Source: JAMCZC01 sp964364925
GTDB lineage: Bacteria > Patescibacteriota > Microgenomatia > Levybacterales > UBA12049
DNA length: 6,196 bases
Direction of reading: 5' to 3'
NCBI GenBank assembly: GCA_964364925.1
Contig: CAYIOB010000047.1
Span: forward strand, 1-6,196
The notes under the pieces were generated by a model, which did not search any database, was not told the DNA's origin, and saw only the letters and a program-made list of their open reading frames with translations. This document shows positions 1 to 4,085 of the stretch, piece after piece; the first letter of the stretch is position 1; each line of letters starts with the position of its first letter. The position numbers were made by a program, and so were the translations under genes.

Positions 1-53
1 CAAGGCACCTGTCTGAAGAACAGGCTATATGTGTTCGACTCACATCCTCAGCA
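1..53 (+). tRNA. tRNA-Phe(GAA), 3' part, cut by window edge
   Basis: The anticodon stem pairs 8-12 with 20-24 around the loop CTGAAGA, giving anticodon GAA at 15-17. The T-arm pairs 29-33 with 41-45 around loop TTCGACT. The 3' acceptor strand is 46-52 and the discriminator is A53. No CCA is encoded (CTT follows), as for every tRNA here. The 5' acceptor strand and most of the D-arm lie outside the window. Position 37, next to the anticodon, is G; most bacterial tRNA-Phe have A there. Confidence 0.88.
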
Positions 54-72
54 CTTCTCACTTCGTTCGAAG
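54..72 (+). repeat. Left inverted repeat of the GIY-YIG unit
   Basis: CTTCTCACTTCGTTCGAAG begins at the base after the tRNA-Phe discriminator. It matches the reverse complement of 392-411 with two substitutions and one missing base. Its inner half (CTTCG TT CGAAG) is itself a small palindrome and forms part of the first 21-bp tandem unit. Confidence 0.65.
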
Positions 73-124
73 CAGGCTTTCATTCGTTCAAAGCAGGCTT
101 TCATTCGTTCGAAGCAGGCTTTCG
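62..124 (+). repeat. Three tandem 21-bp repeats
   Basis: Units lie at 62-82, 83-103 and 104-124. Unit 2 differs from unit 1 by one base (A at 90 for G); unit 3 differs only in its last base. Each contains TTCGTTCGAAGCAGGCTTTC. A 6-bp inverted pair, CATTCG (102-107) and CGAATG (123-128), encloses unit 3 and could form a hairpin just upstream of the GIY-YIG gene. Too short and regular for CRISPR: there are no spacers. Confidence 0.9.
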
Positions 125-138
125 AATGAAAATTTAAA

Positions 139-420
139 ATGTATGTTTATATCCTAAAATGCTCGAATAGCACTTTTTATACAGGCATTACTTGGAGCTT
201 AAAAAAGAGACTCTCGGAACATAAACAAGGCTTGTCAGTATTTACTAAAGGAAGATTGCCTGTACATTTGGTATACTACGAGATAGCAAGAAATATTCGT
301 GAAGCGAGAAAGCGTGAAATAGTTATTAAAGATATGAGCCAGAAGAAAAAATTAGGACTTATCGAGAAGTTTACTTCGAACCAGAAGTTTACTTCGAGCG
401 ATAGCGAGAAGCGGGCGTAG
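139..420 (+). CDS. GIY-YIG endonuclease domain protein (UPF0213/YhbQ-like)
   Basis: The protein has 93 residues and is essentially one GIY-YIG nuclease domain. The first motif is YVYIL (residues 2-6) with YTGIT at 14-18. The putative catalytic arginine is R24 in KKRLSEH, with H28 after it, and the catalytic glutamate is E60 in EARKRE. All core residues are present, so it is probably an active metal-dependent DNA nuclease; this is known for the fold, not shown for this protein. The last ~15 residues (KFTS, then QKFTSS) are encoded by the 15-bp direct repeat and look non-domain. The stop codon lies inside a tRNA-Gly 5' half (TAG at 418-420). No Shine-Dalgarno precedes ATG 139; an upstream ATG at 126 meets a stop after three codons. 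Single-domain proteins of this type can be housekeeping (YhbQ-like) or mobile; the repeats and tRNA setting favour mobile. Confidence 0.9.
   Translation: MYVYILKCSNSTFYTGITWSLKKRLSEHKQGLSVFTKGRLPVHLVYYEIARNIREARKREIVIKDMSQKKKLGLIEKFTSNQKFTSSDSEKRA
365..397 (+). repeat. Two 15-bp direct repeats in the GIY-YIG gene end
   Basis: AGAAGTTTACTTCGA occurs at 365-379 and 383-397, with a 3-bp spacer (period 18, so in frame). Each copy contains the palindrome GAAG-TTTA-CTTC. The repeat encodes the duplicated KFTS tail of the protein and runs into the right inverted repeat. Confidence 0.9.
392..411 (-). repeat. Right inverted repeat of the GIY-YIG unit
   Basis: Reverse complement of this segment matches 54-72 (17 identical positions). 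It overlaps the end of the nuclease gene, and its last base (411) is the first base of the tRNA-Gly 5' half, so the unit fits the tRNA boundary exactly. Confidence 0.65.
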
Positions 421-445
421 TTTATCGGTAGAACGTCTCCTTGCC
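411..445 (+). pseudogene. 5' half of a tRNA-Gly(GCC), broken after the anticodon
   Basis: This segment aligns with the 5' half of the intact tRNA-Gly downstream (463-497) without gaps. It has an acceptor strand GCGGGCG (411-417), TA, a D-arm with GGTAGAAC (427-434), an anticodon strand TCTCC (436-440) and loop TTGCC ending in the GCC anticodon (443-445). The next bases (CCGCCTG) no longer fit a tRNA. Its sequence, especially the acceptor strand, differs from the intact copy, so it is a separate tRNA-Gly(GCC) gene and not a simple recent duplication. A possible 3' half lies at 558-588. Confidence 0.75.
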
Positions 446-462
446 CCGCCTGCCGAAGCTAT

Positions 463-534
463 GCGGTGGTAGTTCAGTGGTAGAATGCTTCCTTGCCAAG
501 GAAGAGGTCGCCGGTTCGAATCCGGTCCGCCGCT
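463..534 (+). tRNA. tRNA-Gly(GCC)
   Basis: Complete cloverleaf. The acceptor GCGGTGG (463-469) pairs with 527-533 including one G-U; the D-arm has GGTA at 479-482. The anticodon stem CTTCC/GGAAG carries loop TTGCCAA with GCC at 495-497. The T-stem GCCGG/CCGGT (510-514/522-526) has loop TTCGAAT. Discriminator is T534, usual for bacterial tRNA-Gly; CCA is not encoded. It sits in the loop of an inverted repeat (436-455 against 541-564). No promoter is seen directly upstream, so it is probably transcribed with tRNA-Phe and the nuclease gene. Confidence 0.95.
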
Positions 535-557
535 CAGAAACGGCATTGCGGGCAGGC

Positions 558-588
558 AAGGAGAAGGCAGAGGATTCTCTTCGCCTGT
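558..588 (+). pseudogene. Possible degenerate 3' half of the split tRNA-Gly(GCC)
   Basis: AAGGAGAAGGC (558-568) is what a bacterial tRNA-Gly(GCC) carries from position 37 through the variable loop, and 560-564 pairs perfectly with 436-440. A shortened T-arm follows (AGAG GATT CTCT, 569-580) that lacks the TTCGANT loop, then CGCCTGT (582-588), which can pair with GCGGGCG using two G-U pairs. The last match is weak evidence, because 580-600 is also a copy of a dispersed palindrome. Confidence 0.45.
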
Positions 589-600
589 CAGGCAGGCGAG
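580..600 (+). repeat. Dispersed palindromic repeat, copy 1
   Basis: A 21-nt segment with arms TTCGCCTG and CAGGCGAG (one extra G in this copy). A second copy with the same flanks and length lies at 4167-4187. It looks like a REP-type element. The inverted repeat around tRNA-Gly also uses GCCTGCC/GGCAGGC motifs, so related repeats may have shaped that locus. Confidence 0.55.
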
Positions 601-643
601 CTCAGCTTTCAGCTTCCGCTCCTTCGTCCGCTCAAATATCCCC

Positions 644-670
644 TTGACTATTTCCTTTAAAGGGTATACA
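644..670 (+). promoter_or_regulatory. Putative promoter for the small membrane protein
   Basis: TTGACT at 644-649 and TATACA at 665-670 are separated by 15 bp, shorter than the usual 17, so this is only a moderate match. The predicted start near 677 would place the strong Shine-Dalgarno GGAGGG (680-685) at the very 5' end of the RNA. Confidence 0.45.
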
Positions 671-689
671 AAAAGAGTAGGAGGGTTTT

Positions 690-953
690 ATGAGAGGTTT
701 TAAGAATAAATATGCTCTCGTTTTAGGAATAACACTGTTTTTTGTTGCAGCCATAGACTTTCTTAACGCCGATCGTTCTCTTTATAAAAATTTGTGTGAT
801 TTCTTTTATAGCCTAGGCTATAAAAACCTAACGTGTGCTACTTTTTATGACATACCAATATGGCAGGCAGGAATAATCGTAGTCATTGTTGTTGCTGCTT
901 ATTTTATTTTCCATGCCATAGAATATCACCACAAACAAACTAAAACCTCCTAG
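690..953 (+). CDS. Small two-helix membrane protein, unknown function
   Basis: The protein has 87 residues and I do not recognise the family. Hydrophobic helices lie at about residues 8-25 and 57-76, joined by a loop of about 30 residues with two cysteines (C36 and C49) and several aromatic residues. The tail is basic and histidine-rich. The start ATG is well supported: GGAGGG at 680-685 lies four bases upstream. By the positive-inside rule the two ends are likely cytoplasmic and the Cys loop outside, where the cysteines could form a disulfide; this is inference. It precedes two secreted cell-wall hydrolases, so an envelope role is plausible but not shown. Confidence 0.75.
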   Translation: MRGFKNKYALVLGITLFFVAAIDFLNADRSLYKNLCDFFYSLGYKNLTCATFYDIPIWQAGIIVVIVVAAYFIFHAIEYHHKQTKTS

Positions 954-955
954 TC

Positions 956-977
956 GTTACTTAAAATTTAAGTTAAC
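956..977 (+). repeat. AT-rich palindrome after the small membrane protein gene
   Basis: ACTTAAA and TTTAAGT (959-965, 967-973) form a 15-bp perfect palindrome with a one-base centre; GTT and AAC extend it with one bulged T. No U-tract follows, so a typical terminator is unlikely. It may be an operator. Confidence 0.4.
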
Positions 978-987
978 CTGAAACTTG

Positions 988-1006
988 ACTCCGATTAAAT
1001 CGGAGT
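988..1006 (+). promoter_or_regulatory. Perfect 9-bp-arm palindrome upstream of the first hydrolase
   Basis: ACTCCGATT and AATCGGAGT flank a single A (997). The palindrome touches TTGACA at 1006-1011, a perfect -35 box, although no good -10 sits 16-18 bp downstream (TATATT at 1038-1043 is too far). A dimeric repressor or activator site is the simplest reading; a small hairpin in RNA is the alternative. Confidence 0.4.
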
Positions 1007-1044
1007 TGACAAGAAGCCCCAAGATATGCAAAGCTAGTATATTA

Positions 1045-1626
1045 ATGAAAAAGGTTTTTCTGTCCACAATCTTCTTTACACTAACACCTATTTTACTAAC
1101 TTTTTGCATTCTTTATTTCTCTTTTTTGGGCTCTGAGAAAGAACGCCTTCTGTCCTTTCCTGCTCCAAACAACAATGTCTCCTATGCAGCTTTAGCCGAG
1201 AGTCAGAACGTGCTGGGCGACAGTATAAGTCAGCAAGACGCAAGAGTGGCCGTTGTAGCCGATTTCTTTAAAAAGCACAATTCGGATCTTCTTCCTTACG
1301 CTCAAAACATAGTTTCCTCTGCAGACAAATATGGCCTTGATTACAGACTTATTCCGGCCATAGCCATGCAAGAATCAAATTTATGTAAAAAAGCTCCAAA
1401 AAATTCTTATAATTGCTGGGGATTTGGCATATACGGCAAAAACGTTACAAAGTTTTCAAGCTATCCGGAAGCAATAGATACTGTCACTAAAACACTAGTT
1501 ACGCAATACAAAGAAAAAGGTCTCGAAACGCCTCGGGAAATCATGGCTAAGTATACACCCTCAAATAACGGAGATTGGGCAGATTCCGTTAATCTCTACA
1601 TGGGGCAACTTCAAATCAACCTATAG
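1045..1626 (+). CDS. Membrane-anchored peptidoglycan hydrolase (glucosaminidase/lytic transglycosylase-like)
   Basis: From ATG 1045 the protein has 193 residues: a basic start (MKK), one hydrophobic helix at 7-29 that acts as uncleaved anchor or signal, a Ser/Asn-rich linker to about 65, then a lysozyme-fold-like domain from about 70 to the end. The core is IAMQESN with putative catalytic E110, followed by the NSYNCWGFGIYG stretch (120-131), typical of glucosaminidase/SLT-related domains that cut the glycan backbone outside the membrane. C114 and C124 could form a disulfide; the paralogue lacks both. An in-frame TTG at 985 would add 20 residues, but ATG 1045 begins a normal signal-like N-terminus and is preferred. 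No Shine-Dalgarno is visible. The closest relative in the window is the next gene, so this is a tandem duplication. Confidence 0.8.
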   Translation: MKKVFLSTIFFTLTPILLTFCILYFSFLGSEKERLLSFPAPNNNVSYAALAESQNVLGDSISQQDARVAVVADFFKKHNSDLLPYAQNIVSSADKYGLDYRLIPAIAMQESNLCKKAPKNSYNCWGFGIYGKNVTKFSSYPEAIDTVTKTLVTQYKEKGLETPREIMAKYTPSNNGDWADSVNLYMGQLQINL

Positions 1627-1634
1627 TAAGGGAC

Positions 1635-1663
1635 TTGACAATCCTATAGTTGTATGCTATAAT
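1635..1663 (+). promoter_or_regulatory. Consensus sigma-70-type promoter
   Basis: TTGACA at 1635-1640 and TATAAT at 1658-1663 with a 17-bp spacer, plus an extended -10 TG (1655-1656). It is the strongest promoter in the window and begins 9 bases after the stop of the preceding gene. Predicted RNA start is near 1670, giving a leader of about 45 nt. Confidence 0.88.
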
Positions 1664-1671
1664 CCTCCCAG

Positions 1672-1714
1672 ATCCTAAGGTATGCCTTCCAAATGTATAC
1701 GTTAGGATTTTTTT
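1672..1714 (+). promoter_or_regulatory. Leader hairpin hiding the Shine-Dalgarno (possible attenuator)
   Basis: ATCCTAA (1672-1678) pairs with TTAGGAT (1702-1708). After a G-G mismatch, GTAT (1680-1683) pairs with ATAC (1697-1700). Seven Ts (1708-1714) follow the stem and end directly at the ATG (1715). The only Shine-Dalgarno-like bases, AGGA (1704-1707), lie inside the stem. The hairpin can therefore block translation, stop transcription, or both. A competing hairpin, AAGG-TATG-CCTT (1677-1688), would open it. A seven-codon ORF (1682-1705) ends inside the right arm. Confidence 0.6.
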
Positions 1715-2269
1715 ATGGCAAAAAATATTTTCGTTTTATTTATCCTCACATTGATTTTCACTTTTAACGTTCAGAGCGCGTCTGCACAGCAGAAAGCGTC
1801 TGGTTCTTCTGCGCAAATTACACTTGCGGAAGAAGAAATAAACGACGATTACCGTGTCAGAGTTCTTAAAACATACCTGGCAAAATATAACTCTCCTTTA
1901 GCTGGGGATGCAGGCAGTTTTGTAAAATACGCCGATAAGTACAATTTAGACTGGAAATTTGTAGCTGCTATTTCCGGTCTTGAATCTACGTTTGGACAGC
2001 AAATTCCATATAACTCCTACAATGCATGGGGATGGGGCATATACGGAGATAACGTGATAAGGTTTAAATCCTGGGAGGAAGGTATTCAGACAATCTCGCA
2101 AGGATTAAGGGAAAAATATATGGATAAATGGGGAGCCGGGGACATATATCAAATCGGATCACTTTATGCTTCTTCTCCAACATGGGCACAAAGAGTCAGC
2201 TATTTTATGAATAATATTCAGAATTTTGCATTGAGAAATCCGCAGGACGCTCTTTCGCTTTCTCTGTAA
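1715..2269 (+). CDS. Secreted peptidoglycan hydrolase, paralogue of the preceding gene
   Basis: The protein has 184 residues. A clear cleavable signal peptide spans 1-24 (hydrophobic core 5-18, SASA before QQ). The catalytic-type domain covers about residues 45-170 and aligns with the upstream protein: ISGLEST with putative catalytic E90, NSYNAWGWGIYG (100-111), then RFKSWEEGIQT. It lacks the two cysteines of the paralogue and has a shorter C-terminal segment. It probably cuts peptidoglycan glycan strands in the cell wall, as glucosaminidase/transglycosylase-type enzymes do; the exact bond cannot be told from sequence. A cleaved signal here against a membrane anchor in the neighbour suggests a released and a tethered form of the same activity. 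Expression is governed by its own strong promoter and a leader hairpin. Confidence 0.82.
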   Translation: MAKNIFVLFILTLIFTFNVQSASAQQKASGSSAQITLAEEEINDDYRVRVLKTYLAKYNSPLAGDAGSFVKYADKYNLDWKFVAAISGLESTFGQQIPYNSYNAWGWGIYGDNVIRFKSWEEGIQTISQGLREKYMDKWGAGDIYQIGSLYASSPTWAQRVSYFMNNIQNFALRNPQDALSLSL

Positions 2270-2334
2270 ATCCCGTTAAATAGCTTTTTCCAGCCTTATC
2301 GCGTCTGACGCGGCCTTGCTGGATTTAACAGGAT
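2270..2334 (+). repeat. 65-nt compound hairpin
   Basis: Three nested stems are visible: 12 bp outer (2270-2281 with 2323-2334, one mismatch), 5 bp middle (CCAGC 2290-2294 with GCTGG 2318-2322) and 5 bp inner (CGCGT 2300-2304 with ACGCG 2308-2312, loop CTG). It begins at the stop codon of the hydrolase gene and ends 8 bases before the -10 box of tRNA-Leu. No U-tract follows. It may end or stabilise the upstream mRNA; it could also be a repeat element. Confidence 0.55.
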
Positions 2335-2342
2335 AAATCTTG

Positions 2343-2348
2343 TATAAT
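2343..2348 (+). promoter_or_regulatory. -10 box of the tRNA-Leu promoter
   Basis: A perfect TATAAT 12 bases before the tRNA. No good -35 box lies at the right distance: the region at 2320-2325 is TGGATT and is part of the compound hairpin. The RNA start would fall near 2355, just ahead of the tRNA. Confidence 0.6.
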
Positions 2349-2360
2349 CGTTCTTGCTTT

Positions 2361-2443
2361 GCGGACGTGGTGGAATGGTAGACACGCAAGGTTTAGGACC
2401 TTGTACCCGCAAGGGTGTGGGGGTTCAACTCCCTTCGTCCGCA
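2361..2443 (+). tRNA. tRNA-Leu(UAG)
   Basis: Acceptor GCGGACG (2361-2367) pairs with CGTCCGC (2436-2442); discriminator A2443. Anticodon stem CAAGG/CCTTG (2387-2391/2399-2403) holds loop TTTAGGA with TAG at 2394-2396. The long variable arm (ACCC-GCAA-GGGT, 2405-2416) marks it as class II. T-stem 2419-2423/2431-2435 with loop TTCAACT. No encoded CCA. Confidence 0.96.
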
Positions 2444-2479
2444 CGAGAAAATCGGAATTGAAAATTGAAAGTTGTATAT

Positions 2480-3307
2480 ATGATTTCAGCAATTCAAAGA
2501 CAGGAAGACCAAACAATTACCCTCACGATTACCATACCCTGGGCAGATGTTAAAAAAACCAGGGAAACTGTTATAAGCGACTACGCACAAAATACGCAAG
2601 TACCCGGCTTTAGGAAAGGGAAGGCTCCTAAAAAACTCGTTGAGGATAAAGTTGACGAAGAAAAAGTAAAAGAAGCGGTGTTGAAAAAGCTTTTGCCTCA
2701 ATTTTACCTTCAGGCCATTAACGAACACAAAGTAAATCCCGTTATCGCCCCCAGAGTTCATGTTGAAAAACTGGAAGAAGGAAAAGACTGGCAATTTATA
2801 GCTGTTACCTGCGAAACACCCGAAATTAAACTGGGTGATTATAAAGATAATGTCAAAAAGATTACAGCCAAAAGCAAAATTGTTATTCCGGACAAAGAAC
2901 AGCCTCAAATTAGCTTTGATGATATTGTAAAAGAGACTTTAGCCTCAGTTGAAATTAAAATACCAAAAATAATCATTGAACAGGAAGTAGAAAGACTTCT
3001 GTCTCAAACTCTTGATGAAGTAAGAAAACTTGGGTTAACTCTTGATCAGTATTTGGGCTCAACAGGCAGAAAAGCCGAAGATTTAAGAAAAGAATACGAA
3101 CAAAAAGCGGAAAACGATATCAAGCTTGAATTTGTTTTGCAAAAAATAGCGCAGGCGGAAAAGATAACCGTTGAAGATAAAGAAGTAGAAGAAGCTATAC
3201 GGCAAGCAAAAAACGAAGCCGAAAGACAAAATCTCCAAGCTAACAGATATCTTCTTGCAAGTATCCTAAGACAGCAAAAAACGCTTGATTTCTTAAAGAA
3301 CCTGTGA
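2480..3307 (+). CDS. tig: Trigger factor, short form without PPIase domain
   Basis: Ribosome-bound chaperone for nascent chains. From ATG 2480 it has 275 residues, against about 430 in the usual family. The N-terminal ribosome-binding domain (about 1-125) contains the signature GFRKGKAP at 43-50, the loop that docks at the tunnel exit next to ribosomal protein L23. The C-terminal helical chaperone domain (about 155-275) follows directly: IPKIIIEQEVERLL and later KITVEDKEVEEAI match the usual arm helices. The FKBP-type isomerase domain normally between them is absent; only a Lys-rich linker (about 125-150) remains. An in-frame TTG at 2465 is less likely as start. No Shine-Dalgarno is seen, and it lies 36 bp after tRNA-Leu, so it is perhaps read from the tRNA promoter. 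The next gene starts 16 bp after the stop, probably one operon. Confidence 0.93.
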   Translation: MISAIQRQEDQTITLTITIPWADVKKTRETVISDYAQNTQVPGFRKGKAPKKLVEDKVDEEKVKEAVLKKLLPQFYLQAINEHKVNPVIAPRVHVEKLEEGKDWQFIAVTCETPEIKLGDYKDNVKKITAKSKIVIPDKEQPQISFDDIVKETLASVEIKIPKIIIEQEVERLLSQTLDEVRKLGLTLDQYLGSTGRKAEDLRKEYEQKAENDIKLEFVLQKIAQAEKITVEDKEVEEAIRQAKNEAERQNLQANRYLLASILRQQKTLDFLKNL

Positions 3308-3323
3308 TATAAAAGGGGCAATT

Positions 3324-4001
3324 ATGGCGCAAAGAAAATTTAAACCGCAGCTAAATATTGACCAGAATCCTATTGAAGCCGTTAGGGATATCGGAGCCTC
3401 GGTTGTAAATTCTATTAAAGAGGACGTAGCAAAGGGAATCATCGGAGATGTTTTGGAACAAACTTTGCGTTGGGACAAAATGCTGGGAACAAACATTGCA
3501 GAAAGAGAAAAAGGAGAGACAAGCGGTGACCTTATCCAAGGACAGGAAATTTCTCTAAATAAGAAAACGGCCGATCAAAAAGCAGAAAAACCCCATGAAG
3601 TAAAGAAACCACGTATTGAGGCAGGATGGGACTATACGGGAGAGATTATTCACTCCGAAAAAAGAATTTCCCAAACGGAAAATAGGGAATTAAACACCAA
3701 GGTTTCGGAGATAATAATTGAACTTAAAAAATTAGCTAAGTCTTCCAAAGAGCTGGAAATAACCTTTAGAGAAATAACGGTTGAGCAAAAACCTGTAAAT
3801 CCGGGCAAATATCATTTGAATTTCTTTGAGTGGATGCTTTCAACAATTAGAAGCGCACGAATGAAAATAGAAGACTCTAGGAGTTGGGCGAGTCTTTTTG
3901 CCTCAAAGAAAGCAAAAAAAGAATACTGGTCGCTATTTAAAAGACACGGCACTAGCTTTGGCTTGTCCGGAGAGCGCATTGTAGCAACACAAACAGGGTA
4001 G
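3324..4001 (+). CDS. DUF5660-like protein of unknown function
   Basis: The protein has 225 residues, with no signal peptide or membrane helix, so it is cytoplasmic. Residues 1-60 look helical. About 60-110 is charged, Lys/Glu-rich and probably disordered. From about 110 a conserved-looking part begins with EAGWDYTGEI and a helix of EIIIELKKLAKSS type, ending in WASLFASKKAKKEYW and the tail HGTSFGLSGERIVATQTG. From memory this resembles DUF5660, found in Candidate Phyla Radiation bacteria; I cannot confirm it by search and no function is known to me. ATG 3324 has a good Shine-Dalgarno (AAGGGG, 3313-3318). Position right behind trigger factor suggests co-transcription and perhaps a ribosome- or folding-related role (inference). 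Confidence 0.75.
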   Translation: MAQRKFKPQLNIDQNPIEAVRDIGASVVNSIKEDVAKGIIGDVLEQTLRWDKMLGTNIAEREKGETSGDLIQGQEISLNKKTADQKAEKPHEVKKPRIEAGWDYTGEIIHSEKRISQTENRELNTKVSEIIIELKKLAKSSKELEITFREITVEQKPVNPGKYHLNFFEWMLSTIRSARMKIEDSRSWASLFASKKAKKEYWSLFKRHGTSFGLSGERIVATQTG

Positions 4002-4031
4002 TTGACAAAAGAAAAAGCTTTATCATAGAAT
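4002..4031 (+). promoter_or_regulatory. Promoter of the attenuator operon
   Basis: TTGACA at 4002-4007 starts on the base after the previous stop codon; TAGAAT lies at 4026-4031 with an 18-bp spacer. Predicted start is near 4038, only about six bases before the leader peptide ATG. Confidence 0.8.
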
Positions 4032-4043
4032 ATTAATAACAAT

Positions 4044-4085
4044 ATGAAATCGTTAATCGTTTGCATGATTCTTCTTATCGCCTAA
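4044..4085 (+). CDS. 13-residue leader peptide of a putative attenuator
   Basis: The short ORF encodes MKSLIVCMILLIA and stops with TAA at 4083-4085. It is rich in Ile, Leu, Val and Met. The predicted mRNA starts about six bases upstream, so it would be translated nearly leaderless, without Shine-Dalgarno. Its stop lies two bases before the 5' arm of the antiterminator (4088), so a ribosome at the stop would cover that arm and let the terminator form. The codons suggest control by branched-chain amino acid supply, but the peptide also looks like a short signal or membrane segment, so ligand and function are inference. Confidence 0.5.
   Translation: MKSLIVCMILLIA

Larger units (their letters stand above)
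54..411 (+). mobile_element. Putative GIY-YIG mobile unit bounded by inverted repeats
   Basis: The unit fills the space between the last base of tRNA-Phe (53) and the first base of a tRNA-Gly 5' half (411). Its ends are imperfect inverted repeats of 19 and 20 bp (54-72 against 392-411; 17 matches, two mismatches, one indel). Inside are three 21-bp tandem repeats, one GIY-YIG endonuclease gene, and two copies of a 15-bp repeat at the right end. A nuclease gene with repeat-rich ends placed exactly between tRNA genes is what a small homing-like or nuclease-driven element would look like. Mobility is inference; no second copy is visible here, and a chromosomal gene flanked by REP-like repeats is the alternative. 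Confidence 0.5.

Noticed and set aside
62..124. CRISPR array
   Set aside because: Units are direct tandem copies without spacers, and no cas genes are present.
352..546. Reverse-strand ORF with a GGPDSNRRPLPWQG-like stretch
   Set aside because: It is the antisense translation of the tRNA-Gly locus, a frequent false protein call; no start signal and it overlaps a tRNA.
446..557. Group I intron in tRNA-Gly
   Set aside because: The insert is only 112 bp, is mostly an intact tRNA, and shows no room for the P3-P7 core.
441..703. Two forward ORFs (441-647 and 485-703) across tRNA-Gly and the palindromes
   Set aside because: Their sequences are translations of the tRNA and repeats; no ribosome binding site.
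985..1044. N-terminal extension of the first hydrolase from TTG 985
   Set aside because: The added 20 residues lie on the palindrome and would bury the signal-like N-terminus that begins at ATG 1045.
1672..1714. A known riboswitch class in the hydrolase leader
   Set aside because: The leader is about 45 nt and shows only simple hairpins; no known aptamer motif such as ydaO, preQ1 or glmS is recognisable.
2325..2553. ORFs on both strands across tRNA-Leu
   Set aside because: Translations of the tRNA gene, with no independent support.
2486..4066. Several reverse-strand ORFs opposite trigger factor and the DUF5660-like gene
   Set aside because: Phe/Ser/Cys-rich shadow translations of AT-rich coding DNA without start signals.
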